The translations under genes and the position numbers were made by a program. A DNA stretch of 64,000 nucleotides, taken from Verrucomicrobiota bacterium (GTDB lineage: Bacteria > Verrucomicrobiota > Verrucomicrobiia > Limisphaerales > PALSA-1396). Below, piece after piece: positions 9,212-18,399 of the stretch. Positions within the stretch are counted from its first letter, which is position 1, and each line of letters opens with the position of its first letter. The stretch covers positions 1-64,000 of the forward strand of contig JACQFP010000050.1 in assembly GCA_016200005.1 (NCBI GenBank), given 5' to 3'. The notes under the pieces are model-generated. The model worked only from the letters and a program-made list of their open reading frames with translations. It did not search any database and had not been told where the DNA came from.

Positions 9212-10362
9212 GCGCCCCAGGAAGTGAATTCACCTCGCGAACAGACCTTCAACTCCACCAACTGATTTTCTCCGGCCAGCTTCAACAAACAGAAATCCGC
9301 GCACTGCTGAACCTGCAACTCATAACTCAGATCCATCAGCTTTGCCGGTGTTGCTGAGAAGTGCGGCCAGACTTCCTGCCAGTCGCAGCCGAACATTTGC
9401 GCCGCGCGGAAGATGCCGTCGATGGGGCGCAGCGCTGACCCCGCGAAATTCGTTTTGCCCGGCTGACGAACGATCTGGTCGGCACCCACTTCGAGCTGCA
9501 ATGTGCCCAGCGGATATCGTCCGGGCGGCGCGCCCGCGGCGGCCATGGCATCGGTCGTGTAGTAAATCGAAACTGGATCAAGCGCCCGATGAACCAGACG
9601 AAACAGCGCGGGCGAGACGTGAATCCGATCTGGAATCAAACTCACCGTCAACCCCGGGGTGTCGAGCACGCGCCAGATGATGTTGTCATGGCGATCGAGT
9701 TCGCGCGGACAGGCATTGCCAAGGTGCGTGAATCCGGTCGCACCCGCCTGAACCGCGCGTTGCAGTACTTCCGCGCTCGCGTTTGTGTGACCAAGGCTGA
9801 CTTTCATCCCCAACGAAACGGCAAGGGCGATCACTTCGAGCGCGCCCGGTCGTTCCGGAGCAAGTGTTAACAGCAGGGGATCGTCGCCGGCGACAGCACG
9901 CAGTTCTTGAATGTGTTTTGCGGTTGGGTCCAGCATCACCGTCGGATCATGCGCGCCACAGAAGCCCGGTTCAGCAGACAAGAACGGCCCTTCGATGTGC
10001 CAGCCGGCAATGGCGGATTGCAGTTCGTCAGATTGCGAACGCAAGGCTCGGACGTGCCGCAAACGATTCGTGAGCTTCGACCATTCGTCGGTGATCAGCG
10101 TCAGGAGAAACCGGCCGCAGCCGGCGGCGCGCAGTTGGCGCGTGGCGGAGAGCAAATTATCCAGCGTCAGCCCGTCAGTTTGAAAGTCGATGCCGCCATA
10201 GCCGTTGACCTGCAAATCGAATAGAGACGGCGCAATCCACAAATCTTCAGACGGCTGCTTCGTCGTCGGCTCGACGTGCGTGATGACTCCCGAGCGCCAG
10301 CGCACCCAGATCGGCTGCCGGCTCGCGAAATGCCGGGCACAGATTTCACCGTTGTTCATCAT
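9196..10362 (-). CDS. nagA: N-acetylglucosamine-6-phosphate deacetylase
   Basis: The 388-residue protein belongs to the NagA branch of the amidohydrolase superfamily, which removes acetate from GlcNAc-6-P in amino-sugar catabolism and cell-wall recycling. Visible are the metal/substrate motifs HIEGPFLS, SLGHTNA, FTHLGNA and the catalytic-Asp region YYTTDAMAAAG. The usual HLYNAM segment reads HLGNACPREL here, a moderate divergence, so a related substrate is possible. No nagB or nagE is nearby. The gene is convergent with and slightly overlaps the PQQ-dehydrogenase gene, and lies 49 bp downstream of the permease gene on the same strand. Confidence 0.85.
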   Translation of the reverse strand: MMNNGEICARHFASRQPIWVRWRSGVITHVEPTTKQPSEDLWIAPSLFDLQVNGYGGIDFQTDGLTLDNLLSATRQLRAAGCGRFLLTLITDEWSKLTNRLRHVRALRSQSDELQSAIAGWHIEGPFLSAEPGFCGAHDPTVMLDPTAKHIQELRAVAGDDPLLLTLAPERPGALEVIALAVSLGMKVSLGHTNASAEVLQRAVQAGATGFTHLGNACPRELDRHDNIIWRVLDTPGLTVSLIPDRIHVSPALFRLVHRALDPVSIYYTTDAMAAAGAPPGRYPLGTLQLEVGADQIVRQPGKTNFAGSALRPIDGIFRAAQMFGCDWQEVWPHFSATPAKLMDLSYELQVQQCADFCLLKLAGENQLVELKVCSRGEFTSWGAQGPR

Positions 10363-10411
10363 GAGTTGTGGGTTGAATGTGGCGCTTTCGCACGCGATGC
10401 AGCAAGGGTCG

Positions 10412-11227
10412 TCATGGTTGTGCCGGGACGGGGAGATTTAGCGGCTTCCAATAAGAATCGTAAAGCAGTTTCAACGTGAGGGCCACGACGACAGAAATAA
10501 AAATTGGACGGATGAACCGCGTCCCCTTTGTGACCACCATCTGCGACCCAAGGCGCGCGCCAAGCAACTGGCCGCCGCCCATCGCCAGTCCGGCAGCAAA
10601 AAGAATCTGCCCGGCGAGCAGAAAGAACAGCAGCGAAGCAAGGTTGCTCGCGAAGTTCATCACTTTGGTGTAGCCCGTCGCTTTGGTGAGATTAAAGCCG
10701 AGGCCAAGCATGAAGGCCATCGCCCAGAACGTGCCCGTGCCCGGACCAAAGAAGCCGTCGTAAAAACCGATCAGCAGCCCGATTGCGACATCGAAGCGCC
10801 AACGCGTCATGCGCGGGTGAATGTCGCTCTCACCGAGTTTTGGTTTGAACACGGTGTAGAGCGCCACCGCCAGCAGCAAGATCGGGATGCACCGTCTGAG
10901 AAATCCCGGGTCGAGTCGCTGCACCAGAATTGTCCCCAGCGCCGCGCCGACGAATGAAAACACAAATCCGCGCGGGCAATCTCTCAAATCGACGGCTTTC
11001 GCCCGCGCGTAATGCCACGACGCACTGCCCGAACCAAATGTGGCTTGAAGTTTGTTCGTGCCGAGCGCGTATCTGGGATCGAAACCAAAACCGAGCAGGA
11101 CGGGCAAAGTGATGAGTCCGCCGCCGCCAGCAATGGAGTCCACAAACCCAGCCACCATGCCGGTTCCAAACAGCAGCGGGAGTTGCCAGAGTTCGAGCAC
11201 GCACCGCAGGGTACATAGCGCCACCAT
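10412..11227 (-). CDS. TauE/SafE-family membrane permease
   Basis: ATG 11227 gives a 271-residue multi-helix protein of normal family length; the frame stays open to 11377 but that extension is hydrophilic and overlaps the divergent gene's promoter region. Family signatures are the Gly-rich first helix (GMVAGFVDSIAGGGGLITLP), ALGTNKLQATFGS, and the internal repeat GFYDGFFGPGTGTFWAMAF ... TKATGYTKVMNFASN. Members export sulfite, sulfoacetate or other organic anions; substrate not determinable here. No clear Shine-Dalgarno precedes 11227, so the start is moderately certain. It is divergently transcribed from the M48 protease gene. Confidence 0.85.
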   Translation of the reverse strand: MVALCTLRCVLELWQLPLLFGTGMVAGFVDSIAGGGGLITLPVLLGFGFDPRYALGTNKLQATFGSGSASWHYARAKAVDLRDCPRGFVFSFVGAALGTILVQRLDPGFLRRCIPILLLAVALYTVFKPKLGESDIHPRMTRWRFDVAIGLLIGFYDGFFGPGTGTFWAMAFMLGLGFNLTKATGYTKVMNFASNLASLLFFLLAGQILFAAGLAMGGGQLLGARLGSQMVVTKGTRFIRPIFISVVVALTLKLLYDSYWKPLNLPVPAQP

Positions 11228-11338
11228 CCAGCTAAAGGAGAAAGGAAGCGGATGCAGAAAGTTTGGCACAACTCTCGAACTGCCAAATTGAAAATCATTT
11301 CGTTTGCCGGGCCTTCTGCTACGTTTCAATTGAAATCC

Positions 11339-13339
11339 ATGGACTTCTTCGACCAGCAGCAACGCGCGCGGCGGCAATCCAAATTGTTGAAGTGGTACTT
11401 TGCCGTTGCCGTGCTCGCGAAGGTCATCGCATACACGTTGGTCTTTGGGACACTCGTTCAGTTACTGCTCGGCCTGCGATCATCCGTCATCCTGTCACTG
11501 GCGGATGCGTTGAATGCTTTGGCGCTGTTGATCGTGAATCCTCCGGGGTTTTGGAAATGGTTCTGGCATCCCGAGGTGCTTTGCGTCGTGGCCGCGCTGT
11601 CCGCCTTGTCGGTCATTCTTGGCAGCGCGTGGAAAATTCGCGCGTTGTCGCGGCGAGGTGGAAGTTCGGTGGCGGAATTGCTCGGTGGCCGGCGGTTGGC
11701 GTCGCGACCCGGCAATCCCGACGAACTGAAGTTGCGCCAAGTGGTGGAGGAGATGGCCATCGCCGCGGGCCTGCCCGCCCCGGAGATCTATCTGCTCGAT
11801 GCCGAGCCCGGCATCAACGCCTTCGCCGCGGGGTTTACCCCAAACGACATCGTCATTGGCGTGACCCGCGGCGCCGTGCAGTTGCTCGACCGCGACGAAC
11901 TACAGGGCATGGTCGCGCACGAGTTCAGCCACATCCTCAATGGCGACACACGACTGAACATGGAAATAATGGGCCTTGTGCATGGACTGCTCTGGCCAGC
12001 CATCGTGGGTCGCGTGATGGTGCACGGCGATTGCGCGGAGACGCTCATGGACGACCGCTCCATCATCGACGAGGACACGCTCAAACGTCTGCCGGCAATT
12101 CTGCTCGGGTATCCGATGATCTGGCTGGGCCTGCTTGGGCTTCCGTTCGTGCGCGCGGTCAAGAGCGCACTCTGTCGCAAGCGCGAATTTTTAGCCGACG
12201 CGGCGGCGGTGCAGTTCACGCGTTACGATGGCATCGCGAGCGCTTTGAAAAAGGTGGGCGGCCTTTACCGGCACGGCCGGCTCGACACGCCTTACGCCGA
12301 GGTCGCCAGCCATCTTTATTTTGTCACCTGCCACATGGAGTTGTTCATCACGTTGCTCGCCACGCATCCGCCGCTGGAGCAACGCATCCGCGCGATTGAT
12401 CCGGGCTTCGACGGAAAGTTCACGCGAGTCAGTCCCTTGCGACCCAATGCGCGTGGATTGCTATACGAACCCGAACAAATCTCAGCGCCCGTCGCTGTGG
12501 CTCCTGAGCAACTGATCACGGGCATCGGCAACATCACACCGGAAGGTTTTTGGGTTGCGGCTTCGCTTCGCGAGGCGCTGCCGAAGTCGGTTCAATCCGC
12601 CGTGAATTCGAAATTGGGCGCGATGGGTGTCCTCTACGCGCTGTTGCTCAGTTCGGAAGACGATGTGCGTACGGCGCAACTCAATTTGCTCAAGGCGAAC
12701 GGTGACCCGGCCGCTTACACGGCAACACTCGATTTGATGGACGATGTGCAAAACCTGGATGTTGCCTTCCGTCTGCCGTTGATGGATTTGACCGTGCCCA
12801 CACTGCGCGGGCTTGATTTGGAAACCCAGCAGGAGTTCATGCAATGCGTGCAGGACTTGATTGAAGCCGACAGCGCCATCGAACTCTTTGAATACACTTT
12901 GCAGAAAGCGCTGCTGCGCCGTCTGCATTTGGAACGCGAGGTCGCTCCCAAGGTGCGCATCGAGTTTGAAACGGAGAAACCGGTGTTGACTGAATGCGCC
13001 GTCCTGCTTTCGGCGCTGGCGCAGATGACTCGCGAAACGCCAGGCCAGCCCGAAGCCGCGTTTGCCCGTGGTGTCCACGCGCTTATGTCTCACGCACAAG
13101 ATCTGAAACTACTTCCTCGCGATCAGTGCAACCTGGCGCAAGTCGATGCTGCGCTGGAAACGCTGGCCAAGGTTGCGCCGACTGTTAAGCGGAGGATTCT
13201 CCTTGCTTGCGGCCTCACGGTGACCACGGACGGAAAAGTGGAACGGCGTGAGATCGAACTGCTGCGCGCCATCGCCAACAGTCTCGACTGCCCCATTCCG
13301 CCCTTCGTGGAAGCGATGGAGGTTTCGCCGCAGAGTTGA
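11339..13339 (+). CDS. M48-family membrane metalloprotease with long C-terminal extension
   Basis: ATG 11339 starts MDFFDQQQRARRQSKLL, a typical beginning for this family, and yields 666 residues. Two or three N-terminal membrane helices precede a peptidase M48 domain: zinc motif VAHEFSHILNGD (H194-E-x-x-H198) and third ligand in KREFLADAAAV at about residue 282. HtpX-type enzymes are about 290 residues; this one carries about 330 extra residues. Its last ~100 (RRILLACGLTVTTDGKVERREIELLRAIA) resemble a TerB-like helical metal-binding domain. Probable role: quality control of membrane proteins. The 3' end lies 2 bp from the convergent HEAT/NodB gene. Confidence 0.88.
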   Translation: MDFFDQQQRARRQSKLLKWYFAVAVLAKVIAYTLVFGTLVQLLLGLRSSVILSLADALNALALLIVNPPGFWKWFWHPEVLCVVAALSALSVILGSAWKIRALSRRGGSSVAELLGGRRLASRPGNPDELKLRQVVEEMAIAAGLPAPEIYLLDAEPGINAFAAGFTPNDIVIGVTRGAVQLLDRDELQGMVAHEFSHILNGDTRLNMEIMGLVHGLLWPAIVGRVMVHGDCAETLMDDRSIIDEDTLKRLPAILLGYPMIWLGLLGLPFVRAVKSALCRKREFLADAAAVQFTRYDGIASALKKVGGLYRHGRLDTPYAEVASHLYFVTCHMELFITLLATHPPLEQRIRAIDPGFDGKFTRVSPLRPNARGLLYEPEQISAPVAVAPEQLITGIGNITPEGFWVAASLREALPKSVQSAVNSKLGAMGVLYALLLSSEDDVRTAQLNLLKANGDPAAYTATLDLMDDVQNLDVAFRLPLMDLTVPTLRGLDLETQQEFMQCVQDLIEADSAIELFEYTLQKALLRRLHLEREVAPKVRIEFETEKPVLTECAVLLSALAQMTRETPGQPEAAFARGVHALMSHAQDLKLLPRDQCNLAQVDAALETLAKVAPTVKRRILLACGLTVTTDGKVERREIELLRAIANSLDCPIPPFVEAMEVSPQS

Positions 13340-13341
13340 TC

Positions 13342-14991
13342 TCATTCATTCTGCTTTTCCTGTTTTGGCTCCAACAATTCATCGATGCGGACGAATTGGT
13401 AGCCTTTGCCGGTAAGATAATCGAGCAGTTCACCGAAGTGGGTATGGAATTTGTCGGCTCGGCTCGCCCCGGCGCCGAAATGAAAGGACAACAAGAATCC
13501 GTTCAGGCCGTTCGGGTCCTGTTGCTCTTTGGCGACGATGCTGTCGAAGATGGCTTGTGATGAAACGAAATTCGTGTCGGCCTCGCCGGTGTAGTCCGCG
13601 TGCGAGAGTGTGCCTGCGGTGGGGTTGACGATTGTCATGTCATGATCGCAAGTCCAGTCTGCAATTTCTCGATTGTAATGTTCGTAGGGTGGCAAAAGAT
13701 ACTTTGACCGGAAGCGATAACTCCAGCGATCAATGGAATCATCGGCCCGCCAAATCTTATAACGATTTTCGTACAGGTCCCGCGTGAACTTTTTACGTGA
13801 AACCAAAGTTGTTTTCGAATCGCCCCATGAGCAATAAAGCAGGTGCTTATCGGAATGCACTCCGAGGTCGTGCCCATCTTCAACAATCTGGTGAACCAAG
13901 TTCGTAAATTTGGGATTGTCGAGAAAGTCGCCCGTGAGGAAAAACAAAGCCTTGGCCTTGTGCGTCGCCAGTGCCGTTAATATGGTTTCTCCGCCTTCGG
14001 CAAATTCGTGTCCGGCAAGCAAGAGGGCAATCTTCTTGTCGCCTTTCGGTCCACGGATGATCGCCCCATCACATGTCTCGCATTGAATTCTGATTACCGC
14101 TTCCGCGGCATGCTTGCGCACCCACTCATCGTTGTCTTTTACAGCATTTTGAAGAAAGGGTAGTGCACGGCTTGCATCGTCTCCGAATAAACCGAGTGAC
14201 TGGACGGCATTTCCTCGCACGCGCGCATCCGAGTCGGACGTTCTTTTCATCAACAATGGCACTACGACCTTTGGCTCCAGTGTAATTTTTCCCAGAGAAT
14301 AAGCCGCTGGCCCGCGAACATCCGGGCTGGCGTCGTCAAGCGCCTGCATCAACGCAGGCACCGCGTCTCGTGCTTTGCTCCTCAATTTACCTAAACAGCG
14401 TATCGCTAACTCACGGACCTCAATGTCGGCATTAGTCATGGCGTTGATAAATATTGGCACGGCTCTGTCGCTGTCTGTACCCAGTAAAGCGTGCAATGAA
14501 TACCTGACGACTTCAGAATGCCCGCTTCTGATTAACTCCTGGCTGTTGATTATTTCGCGCAATGCCGGAATAGCTGGCTCTGCGGACTGGCCCAACGCCT
14601 CAAACGCATACACTGCCCTTTCTCTCTGGAACCAAGCGAAATTATGTGGAACGTGAATGTAAGACGGAATGCGAAAGTAAATTTTATTCCAGAATTCCCA
14701 CAGTTTCATTTCGAACGCAGTATCCTTTGATTGTAGATCCTTCAACAGAAATGGAATTGCGTTGGTTCCAATCTGCCTGATGGCCTCGGCAGCTTTCTCG
14801 TCCTGCTCAGATTCGTGATATTTACTTGTGCGAATTTGAAAATCCCTGAGCCACGCACTCAATCGTCTTCCCTGATAAACCGGCTCGAGAGGTTGCCTGA
14901 GGTAAACCGCAACACCCGCAATTGCGATTGCCAGCAGAATAACAAAGATGATACGACGGCGCGTGCTCACGGTGAGTAAGAGTTCGCCCAT
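13342..14991 (-). CDS. Membrane-anchored HEAT-repeat / polysaccharide deacetylase-like fusion
   Basis: 549 residues. An N-terminal membrane anchor ([20 protein letters not shown]) is followed by four to six HEAT repeats (about residues 65-305; e.g. [34 protein letters not shown]) and then a NodB-like domain (about 315-540). In the NodB part the zinc motif HSDKH is present ([13 protein letters not shown]), and [10 protein letters not shown]-type and HADYTGEAD motifs match a divergent deacetylase subfamily, but motif 1, usually a TFDDG or GDEF-like sequence, reads AGHEFAEGG. Whether it deacetylates glycan is therefore uncertain. GTG 14970 is an alternative start. Anchor plus HEAT scaffold suggests a periplasmic complex. 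Confidence 0.75.
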   Translation of the reverse strand: MGELLLTVSTRRRIIFVILLAIAIAGVAVYLRQPLEPVYQGRRLSAWLRDFQIRTSKYHESEQDEKAAEAIRQIGTNAIPFLLKDLQSKDTAFEMKLWEFWNKIYFRIPSYIHVPHNFAWFQRERAVYAFEALGQSAEPAIPALREIINSQELIRSGHSEVVRYSLHALLGTDSDRAVPIFINAMTNADIEVRELAIRCLGKLRSKARDAVPALMQALDDASPDVRGPAAYSLGKITLEPKVVVPLLMKRTSDSDARVRGNAVQSLGLFGDDASRALPFLQNAVKDNDEWVRKHAAEAVIRIQCETCDGAIIRGPKGDKKIALLLAGHEFAEGGETILTALATHKAKALFFLTGDFLDNPKFTNLVHQIVEDGHDLGVHSDKHLLYCSWGDSKTTLVSRKKFTRDLYENRYKIWRADDSIDRWSYRFRSKYLLPPYEHYNREIADWTCDHDMTIVNPTAGTLSHADYTGEADTNFVSSQAIFDSIVAKEQQDPNGLNGFLLSFHFGAGASRADKFHTHFGELLDYLTGKGYQFVRIDELLEPKQEKQNE

Positions 14992-15079
14992 TTCTGTTGG
15001 GCGCTAATAGAAATCTGTCAGAATTATGACCAGAATCAACGCTTGACCGGCAGGGGATTGAGGAATTATTCTGCTTCCC

Positions 15080-15157
15080 GTGAATTTGAATGTGGCATTA
15101 CAAGTAGTTACTCTGGTCGTCGTAGTCGGCGAAGCCGGGGGTGCTTGTCGCGCCTAA
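15080..15157 (+). CDS. Valine/leucine-rich leader peptide of the ilvB attenuator
   Basis: A 25-codon frame (GTG 15080; alternative GTG 15092) encodes a peptide containing [11 protein letters not shown] and ends at TAA 15155-15157. Seven of ten consecutive codons (15104-15133) specify Val or Leu. The frame is open from 15062 and the part upstream of 15080 is also Ile/Leu-rich (IILLP), with a gagg sequence at 15060-15063, so a non-canonical start such as CTG 15071 is possible. The peptide resembles IvbL/IlvL leaders of enterobacteria in composition and position. It is followed by mutually exclusive hairpins and then ilvB. The start codon is the uncertain part; the reading frame and context are strong. 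Confidence 0.75.
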   Translation: MNLNVALQVVTLVVVVGEAGGACRA

Positions 15158-15205
15158 GTAGAATTTCGACAAGAACCCACGGCTGGCAACGGCTGTGGGT
15201 TTTTT
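15133..15205 (+). promoter_or_regulatory. Transcription attenuator upstream of ilvB
   Basis: Segment 15133-15150 (region 2) can pair with 15167-15184 (region 3) at 16 of 18 positions, forming an antiterminator; region 3 can instead pair with 15192-15201 to form the terminator. Region 2 overlaps the last codons of the leader peptide, and the stop codon lies in the loop between regions 2 and 3. Ribosome stalling at the Val run (15104-15127) would leave region 2 free and favour read-through; completion of the leader would cover region 2 and favour termination. This is the classical trp/ilv attenuation geometry. Confidence 0.8.
15174..15205 (+). terminator. Rho-independent terminator of the ilvB leader
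   Basis: A 10-bp stem (15174-15183 with 15192-15201, one G-U pair), an 8-nt loop and six T residues (15200-15205). It lies 35 bp before the ilvB ATG, inside the leader rather than at a gene end. Confidence 0.88.
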
Positions 15206-15240
15206 ATTGCCCGCACCACCAGCCAAAACACTGGAACGTT

Positions 15241-17118
15241 ATGAGCAAAACAACTGCGATTGCTGAAAAGAAGAAACCTGCCGCCCGCGAGCGCGCCGAG
15301 GTCGGTCCGCCGATGTTGGGGAGCGAAATCCTGGTGGCTGCGCTGGAACGCGAAGGCGTCGATACGATTTTCGCCTATCCCGGCGGCGCGAGCATGGAGT
15401 TCCATCAGGCGCTGACCAAGTCGAAGAAAATCCGCACGATTCTTCCGCGTCACGAGCAGGGCGGCGCGTTTGCGGCCGAGGGTTATGCCCGCGCGACCGG
15501 CCGCGCCGGCGTCTGCATGGCCACCAGCGGGCCGGGCGCGACCAATCTCGTCACCGGCATCGCCGACGCGTACATGGATTCGATTCCGCTTGTGGCCATC
15601 ACCGGTCAAGTGCCGCAGGCGATGATCGGCAAAGGCGGTTTTCAGGAAACGGATTTCTTCGGGTTGACGCTGCCTATCGTGAAGCACAGTTATTTGGTGA
15701 CCGACGTGAACGACATTCCACGCGTCATCAAGGAGGCGTTTTACATTGCGCAGACGGGTCGGCCGGGGCCGGTCGTCGTGGATGTGCCCAAGAACGTGCA
15801 ACAGACCAAGGCGCAACCGGTGTTTCCGCGCGAGGTCCATCTGCGCGGTTACAATCCGATGAAGAAGGCGGATGATCTTGCACTGAACGAAATCATCGGG
15901 TTGATCGAGAAGGCCGAGCGGCCGGTGCTGTATTGCGGCGGCGGGATCATCAGCGGCAACGCGAGCGAGGAATTGCGGCAGTTTGCCGAGGCGACGCAGA
16001 TTCCGGTGACGACGACGATCATGGGTTGCGGCGCGTTTCCGGAGACGCATCCGCTGTCGTTGCGCTGGCTGGGCATGCACGGGACCGCGTACGCGAATTG
16101 GGCGGTGAGCGGCGAGTTCAAATATAGGGAGAAGCTGACCGACCCGATGATCAAGGTGAAGGATGGCGCGGATTTGCTGCTGGCGTTTGGCGTGCGCTTC
16201 GACGACCGCGTCACGGGCAAGGTGGACAAGTTTTGTGAGACGGGCACGATTGTGCACATCGACATCGACACGTCCGAGCACAACAAGAACCGAAAAGTGC
16301 AACTGGCCATTGAGAGCGACATCAAATACGCACTCGGTCGCCTGGCGGAAATGGTGAGGAAGCGGCCGATTCAAAAGAAGTTCACCGCGTGGCACCAGCA
16401 AGTTGCCGAGTGGAAGGAACGGGCGCCGTTTCAGTACCGCGTCACTGACGAAGTGATCAAGTCGCAACACATGCGTGATCATCTGGAGGGCAAAGCCGGC
16501 GAGGTGATTCTGCCGCAGATGGTGATCGAGATGTTGTACGAGATGACGAAGGGCGAAGCGATTCTCACCACAGGCGTCGGCCAGCATCAGATGTGGGCGG
16601 GGCAGTACTACAAATACAAATTTCCTCGTCAATTCTTGACGAGCGCAGGGCTGGGTGCAATGGGCTACGGCTACCCGGCCGCGTTGGGAGCGAAGGTGGC
16701 GTGTCCGGATCGACAGGTCATTGACGTGGACGGCGACGGTTCGTTCCTGATGAACATCCAGGAACTGGCGACGGCGCACATTGAAAAGATTGCGGCGAAG
16801 GCAATCATCCTGAACAACCAGCATCTCGGCATGGTGGTGCAATGGGAGGACCGTTTCTACGCCGGCAATCGCGGTCACACTTATCTCGGCGATCCGGAAA
16901 ACATGAAACAGATTTATCCGGATTACGTTGCGATGGCCAAGAGTTTCAATGTGCCGGCGGAACGGGTCATGTACAAGCGAGACTTGCGCGCTGCACTGCA
17001 GCGGATGCTCGATTCAGACCAGCCGTATGTGCTTGATGTCATCACGCCTTACACGGAACATGTGTTGCCGTTCATTCCTGCCGGCAAAACAGTGGCGGAC
17101 ATGATCTGGAAGCCGTAA
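15241..17118 (+). CDS. ilvB: Acetolactate synthase large subunit
   Basis: AHAS catalyses the first common step of branched-chain amino-acid synthesis (2 pyruvate to acetolactate) using thiamine diphosphate. ATG 15241 gives 625 residues; the frame extends to 15043 but that part crosses the attenuator. Motifs: [16 protein letters not shown] with the catalytic Glu in [36 protein letters not shown], the central FAD-fold region ([15 protein letters not shown]), and the ThDP/Mg motif [13 protein letters not shown] ... [16 protein letters not shown]. About 30 N-terminal residues are a basic extension. No ilvN regulatory subunit or ilvC follows; the next gene is an unrelated secreted protein, so the holoenzyme partner must be elsewhere. 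Confidence 0.97.
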   Translation: MSKTTAIAEKKKPAARERAEVGPPMLGSEILVAALEREGVDTIFAYPGGASMEFHQALTKSKKIRTILPRHEQGGAFAAEGYARATGRAGVCMATSGPGATNLVTGIADAYMDSIPLVAITGQVPQAMIGKGGFQETDFFGLTLPIVKHSYLVTDVNDIPRVIKEAFYIAQTGRPGPVVVDVPKNVQQTKAQPVFPREVHLRGYNPMKKADDLALNEIIGLIEKAERPVLYCGGGIISGNASEELRQFAEATQIPVTTTIMGCGAFPETHPLSLRWLGMHGTAYANWAVSGEFKYREKLTDPMIKVKDGADLLLAFGVRFDDRVTGKVDKFCETGTIVHIDIDTSEHNKNRKVQLAIESDIKYALGRLAEMVRKRPIQKKFTAWHQQVAEWKERAPFQYRVTDEVIKSQHMRDHLEGKAGEVILPQMVIEMLYEMTKGEAILTTGVGQHQMWAGQYYKYKFPRQFLTSAGLGAMGYGYPAALGAKVACPDRQVIDVDGDGSFLMNIQELATAHIEKIAAKAIILNNQHLGMVVQWEDRFYAGNRGHTYLGDPENMKQIYPDYVAMAKSFNVPAERVMYKRDLRAALQRMLDSDQPYVLDVITPYTEHVLPFIPAGKTVADMIWKP

Positions 17119-17138
17119 TGCGATCGATGCTCAACCCA

Positions 17139-17161
17139 GCAAGCTGAAGCTTGAACGCCAA
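17139..17161 (+). repeat. Half copy of the AAGCTGAAGCTTG repeat family
   Basis: The sequence gcaagctgaagcttgaac.. just after ilvB matches the right arm of the palindromic repeat at 39845-39917. Only one arm is present. Confidence 0.6.
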
Positions 17162-17203
17162 CAACGCTTGCCGCCGGGTTTCCTTTTGTTACGCTGGAGC
17201 GCG

Positions 17204-18259
17204 ATGCGAAACCTATTTCTTTGGCTGGGGCTGGTAGTCTGTGCGTGGCCGACTCTCGCCGCCGAACGCAAGTTTGATTTCAACGAACTGGCATTGAACA
17301 AACCACCGCCCGGCTTCCGCAGCACGGTTTCCGGCGAAGGCGGGCCGGGAGACTGGAAGGTCATTCAGGATGAGGTGCCGCCGTTGCTGCCGCCGCTCTC
17401 GCCCAATGCCCCCGGTGTCACCAAGCGGGCGGTGCTGGCGCAACTGGCGCAAGACCCCACGGACGAGCATTTCCCGATGTTGATTCTTGATGGAGAAACG
17501 TACGGAGATTTTACATTGACGACCCGTTTCAAGACAATGGATGGGAAAGTGGAACAGATGGCGGGCGTGGCGTTTCGGATCCAGGATGAAAAGAATTACT
17601 ATGTCGTGCGCGCCAGTTCGGCAGGGAATACCTTCCGATTCTACAAGGTGGTCAACGGTCAGCGCGGTCAGATCATCGGCCCGGCCGTGCAGATATCCAG
17701 GGGCGTCTGGCACGAATTGACCGTGGAATGCAAAGGCAACCAAATCCGCTGCCTGCTCAACGGCAAGGAACTGATTCCGACGCTGACCGACAATTCGTTC
17801 AGCAGCGGCAAGGTCGGCTTCTGGACCAAGTCAGACTCCGTGTGTTATTTCACGGATACGAAGGTGACCTTCACACCGCGCGAGGTCTTTGCTCAGGTGC
17901 TGGTGCGCGAGACGTGCAAGAAATATCCCCGGCTGCTCGGGCTGGAGATTTACGCCCAGGCCGGCGCGCCAACCCAGTTGCGCCTCATTGCCAGCAAGAA
18001 GGAAAAGGAAGTTGGTCGACCGGGCGGGAAAACGGAACAGGACGTCATCGAGCGCGGGATCATTTACTATGGCAAGGAACAGGCCTCCTGTTCGGTCGTC
18101 ATGCCATTGCGCGATCAGAACGGGGACGCCATGGCGGCGGCGCGCGTGACCATGAAGTCGTTTCCCGGTCAGACTGAGGAAAGTGCCATTATCCGGGCCG
18201 TGCCGATCATCAAGGAGATGCAGGCCAGACTTACTTCGGCCAAAGAATTAGCCGAATAA
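17204..18259 (+). CDS. Secreted concanavalin-like (DUF1080/LamG-type) protein
   Basis: ATG 17204 begins a signal peptide (MRNLFLWLGLVVCAWPTLAA) and gives 351 residues; the frame upstream to 17168 is not needed. Residues ~20-230 have the jelly-roll pattern of DUF1080/3-keto-disaccharide-hydrolase-like or LamG domains (ILDGETYGDFTLTTRFK, GVAFRIQDEKNYYVVRAS, GVWHELTVECKGNQIRCLLN, GKVGFWTKSDSVCYFTD). The C-terminal ~120 residues are alpha/beta and unrecognised. It probably binds or acts on glycans in the periplasm; no catalytic residues could be assigned. It stands alone between ilvB and a HAD protein on the same strand. Confidence 0.7.
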   Translation: MRNLFLWLGLVVCAWPTLAAERKFDFNELALNKPPPGFRSTVSGEGGPGDWKVIQDEVPPLLPPLSPNAPGVTKRAVLAQLAQDPTDEHFPMLILDGETYGDFTLTTRFKTMDGKVEQMAGVAFRIQDEKNYYVVRASSAGNTFRFYKVVNGQRGQIIGPAVQISRGVWHELTVECKGNQIRCLLNGKELIPTLTDNSFSSGKVGFWTKSDSVCYFTDTKVTFTPREVFAQVLVRETCKKYPRLLGLEIYAQAGAPTQLRLIASKKEKEVGRPGGKTEQDVIERGIIYYGKEQASCSVVMPLRDQNGDAMAAARVTMKSFPGQTEESAIIRAVPIIKEMQARLTSAKELAE

Positions 18260-18399
18260 TCTTTTGCTTCCGCCGCAGATCAAGCGGTATTCGTTCTCAA
18301 GAGTGCGATGGCAAGAAACGAAGCGCGTTGATCCGATTGAATAATCTGGCTTTGGACCAGCGCGACCTTTCGCGGCAGACTTCCTGCTCTATCGAAAGT

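Noticed and set aside
15154-16878. 574-codon minus-strand frame opposite ilvB
   Set aside because: His/Arg/Leu-rich antisense shadow of a clear acetolactate synthase; no domain or signal.
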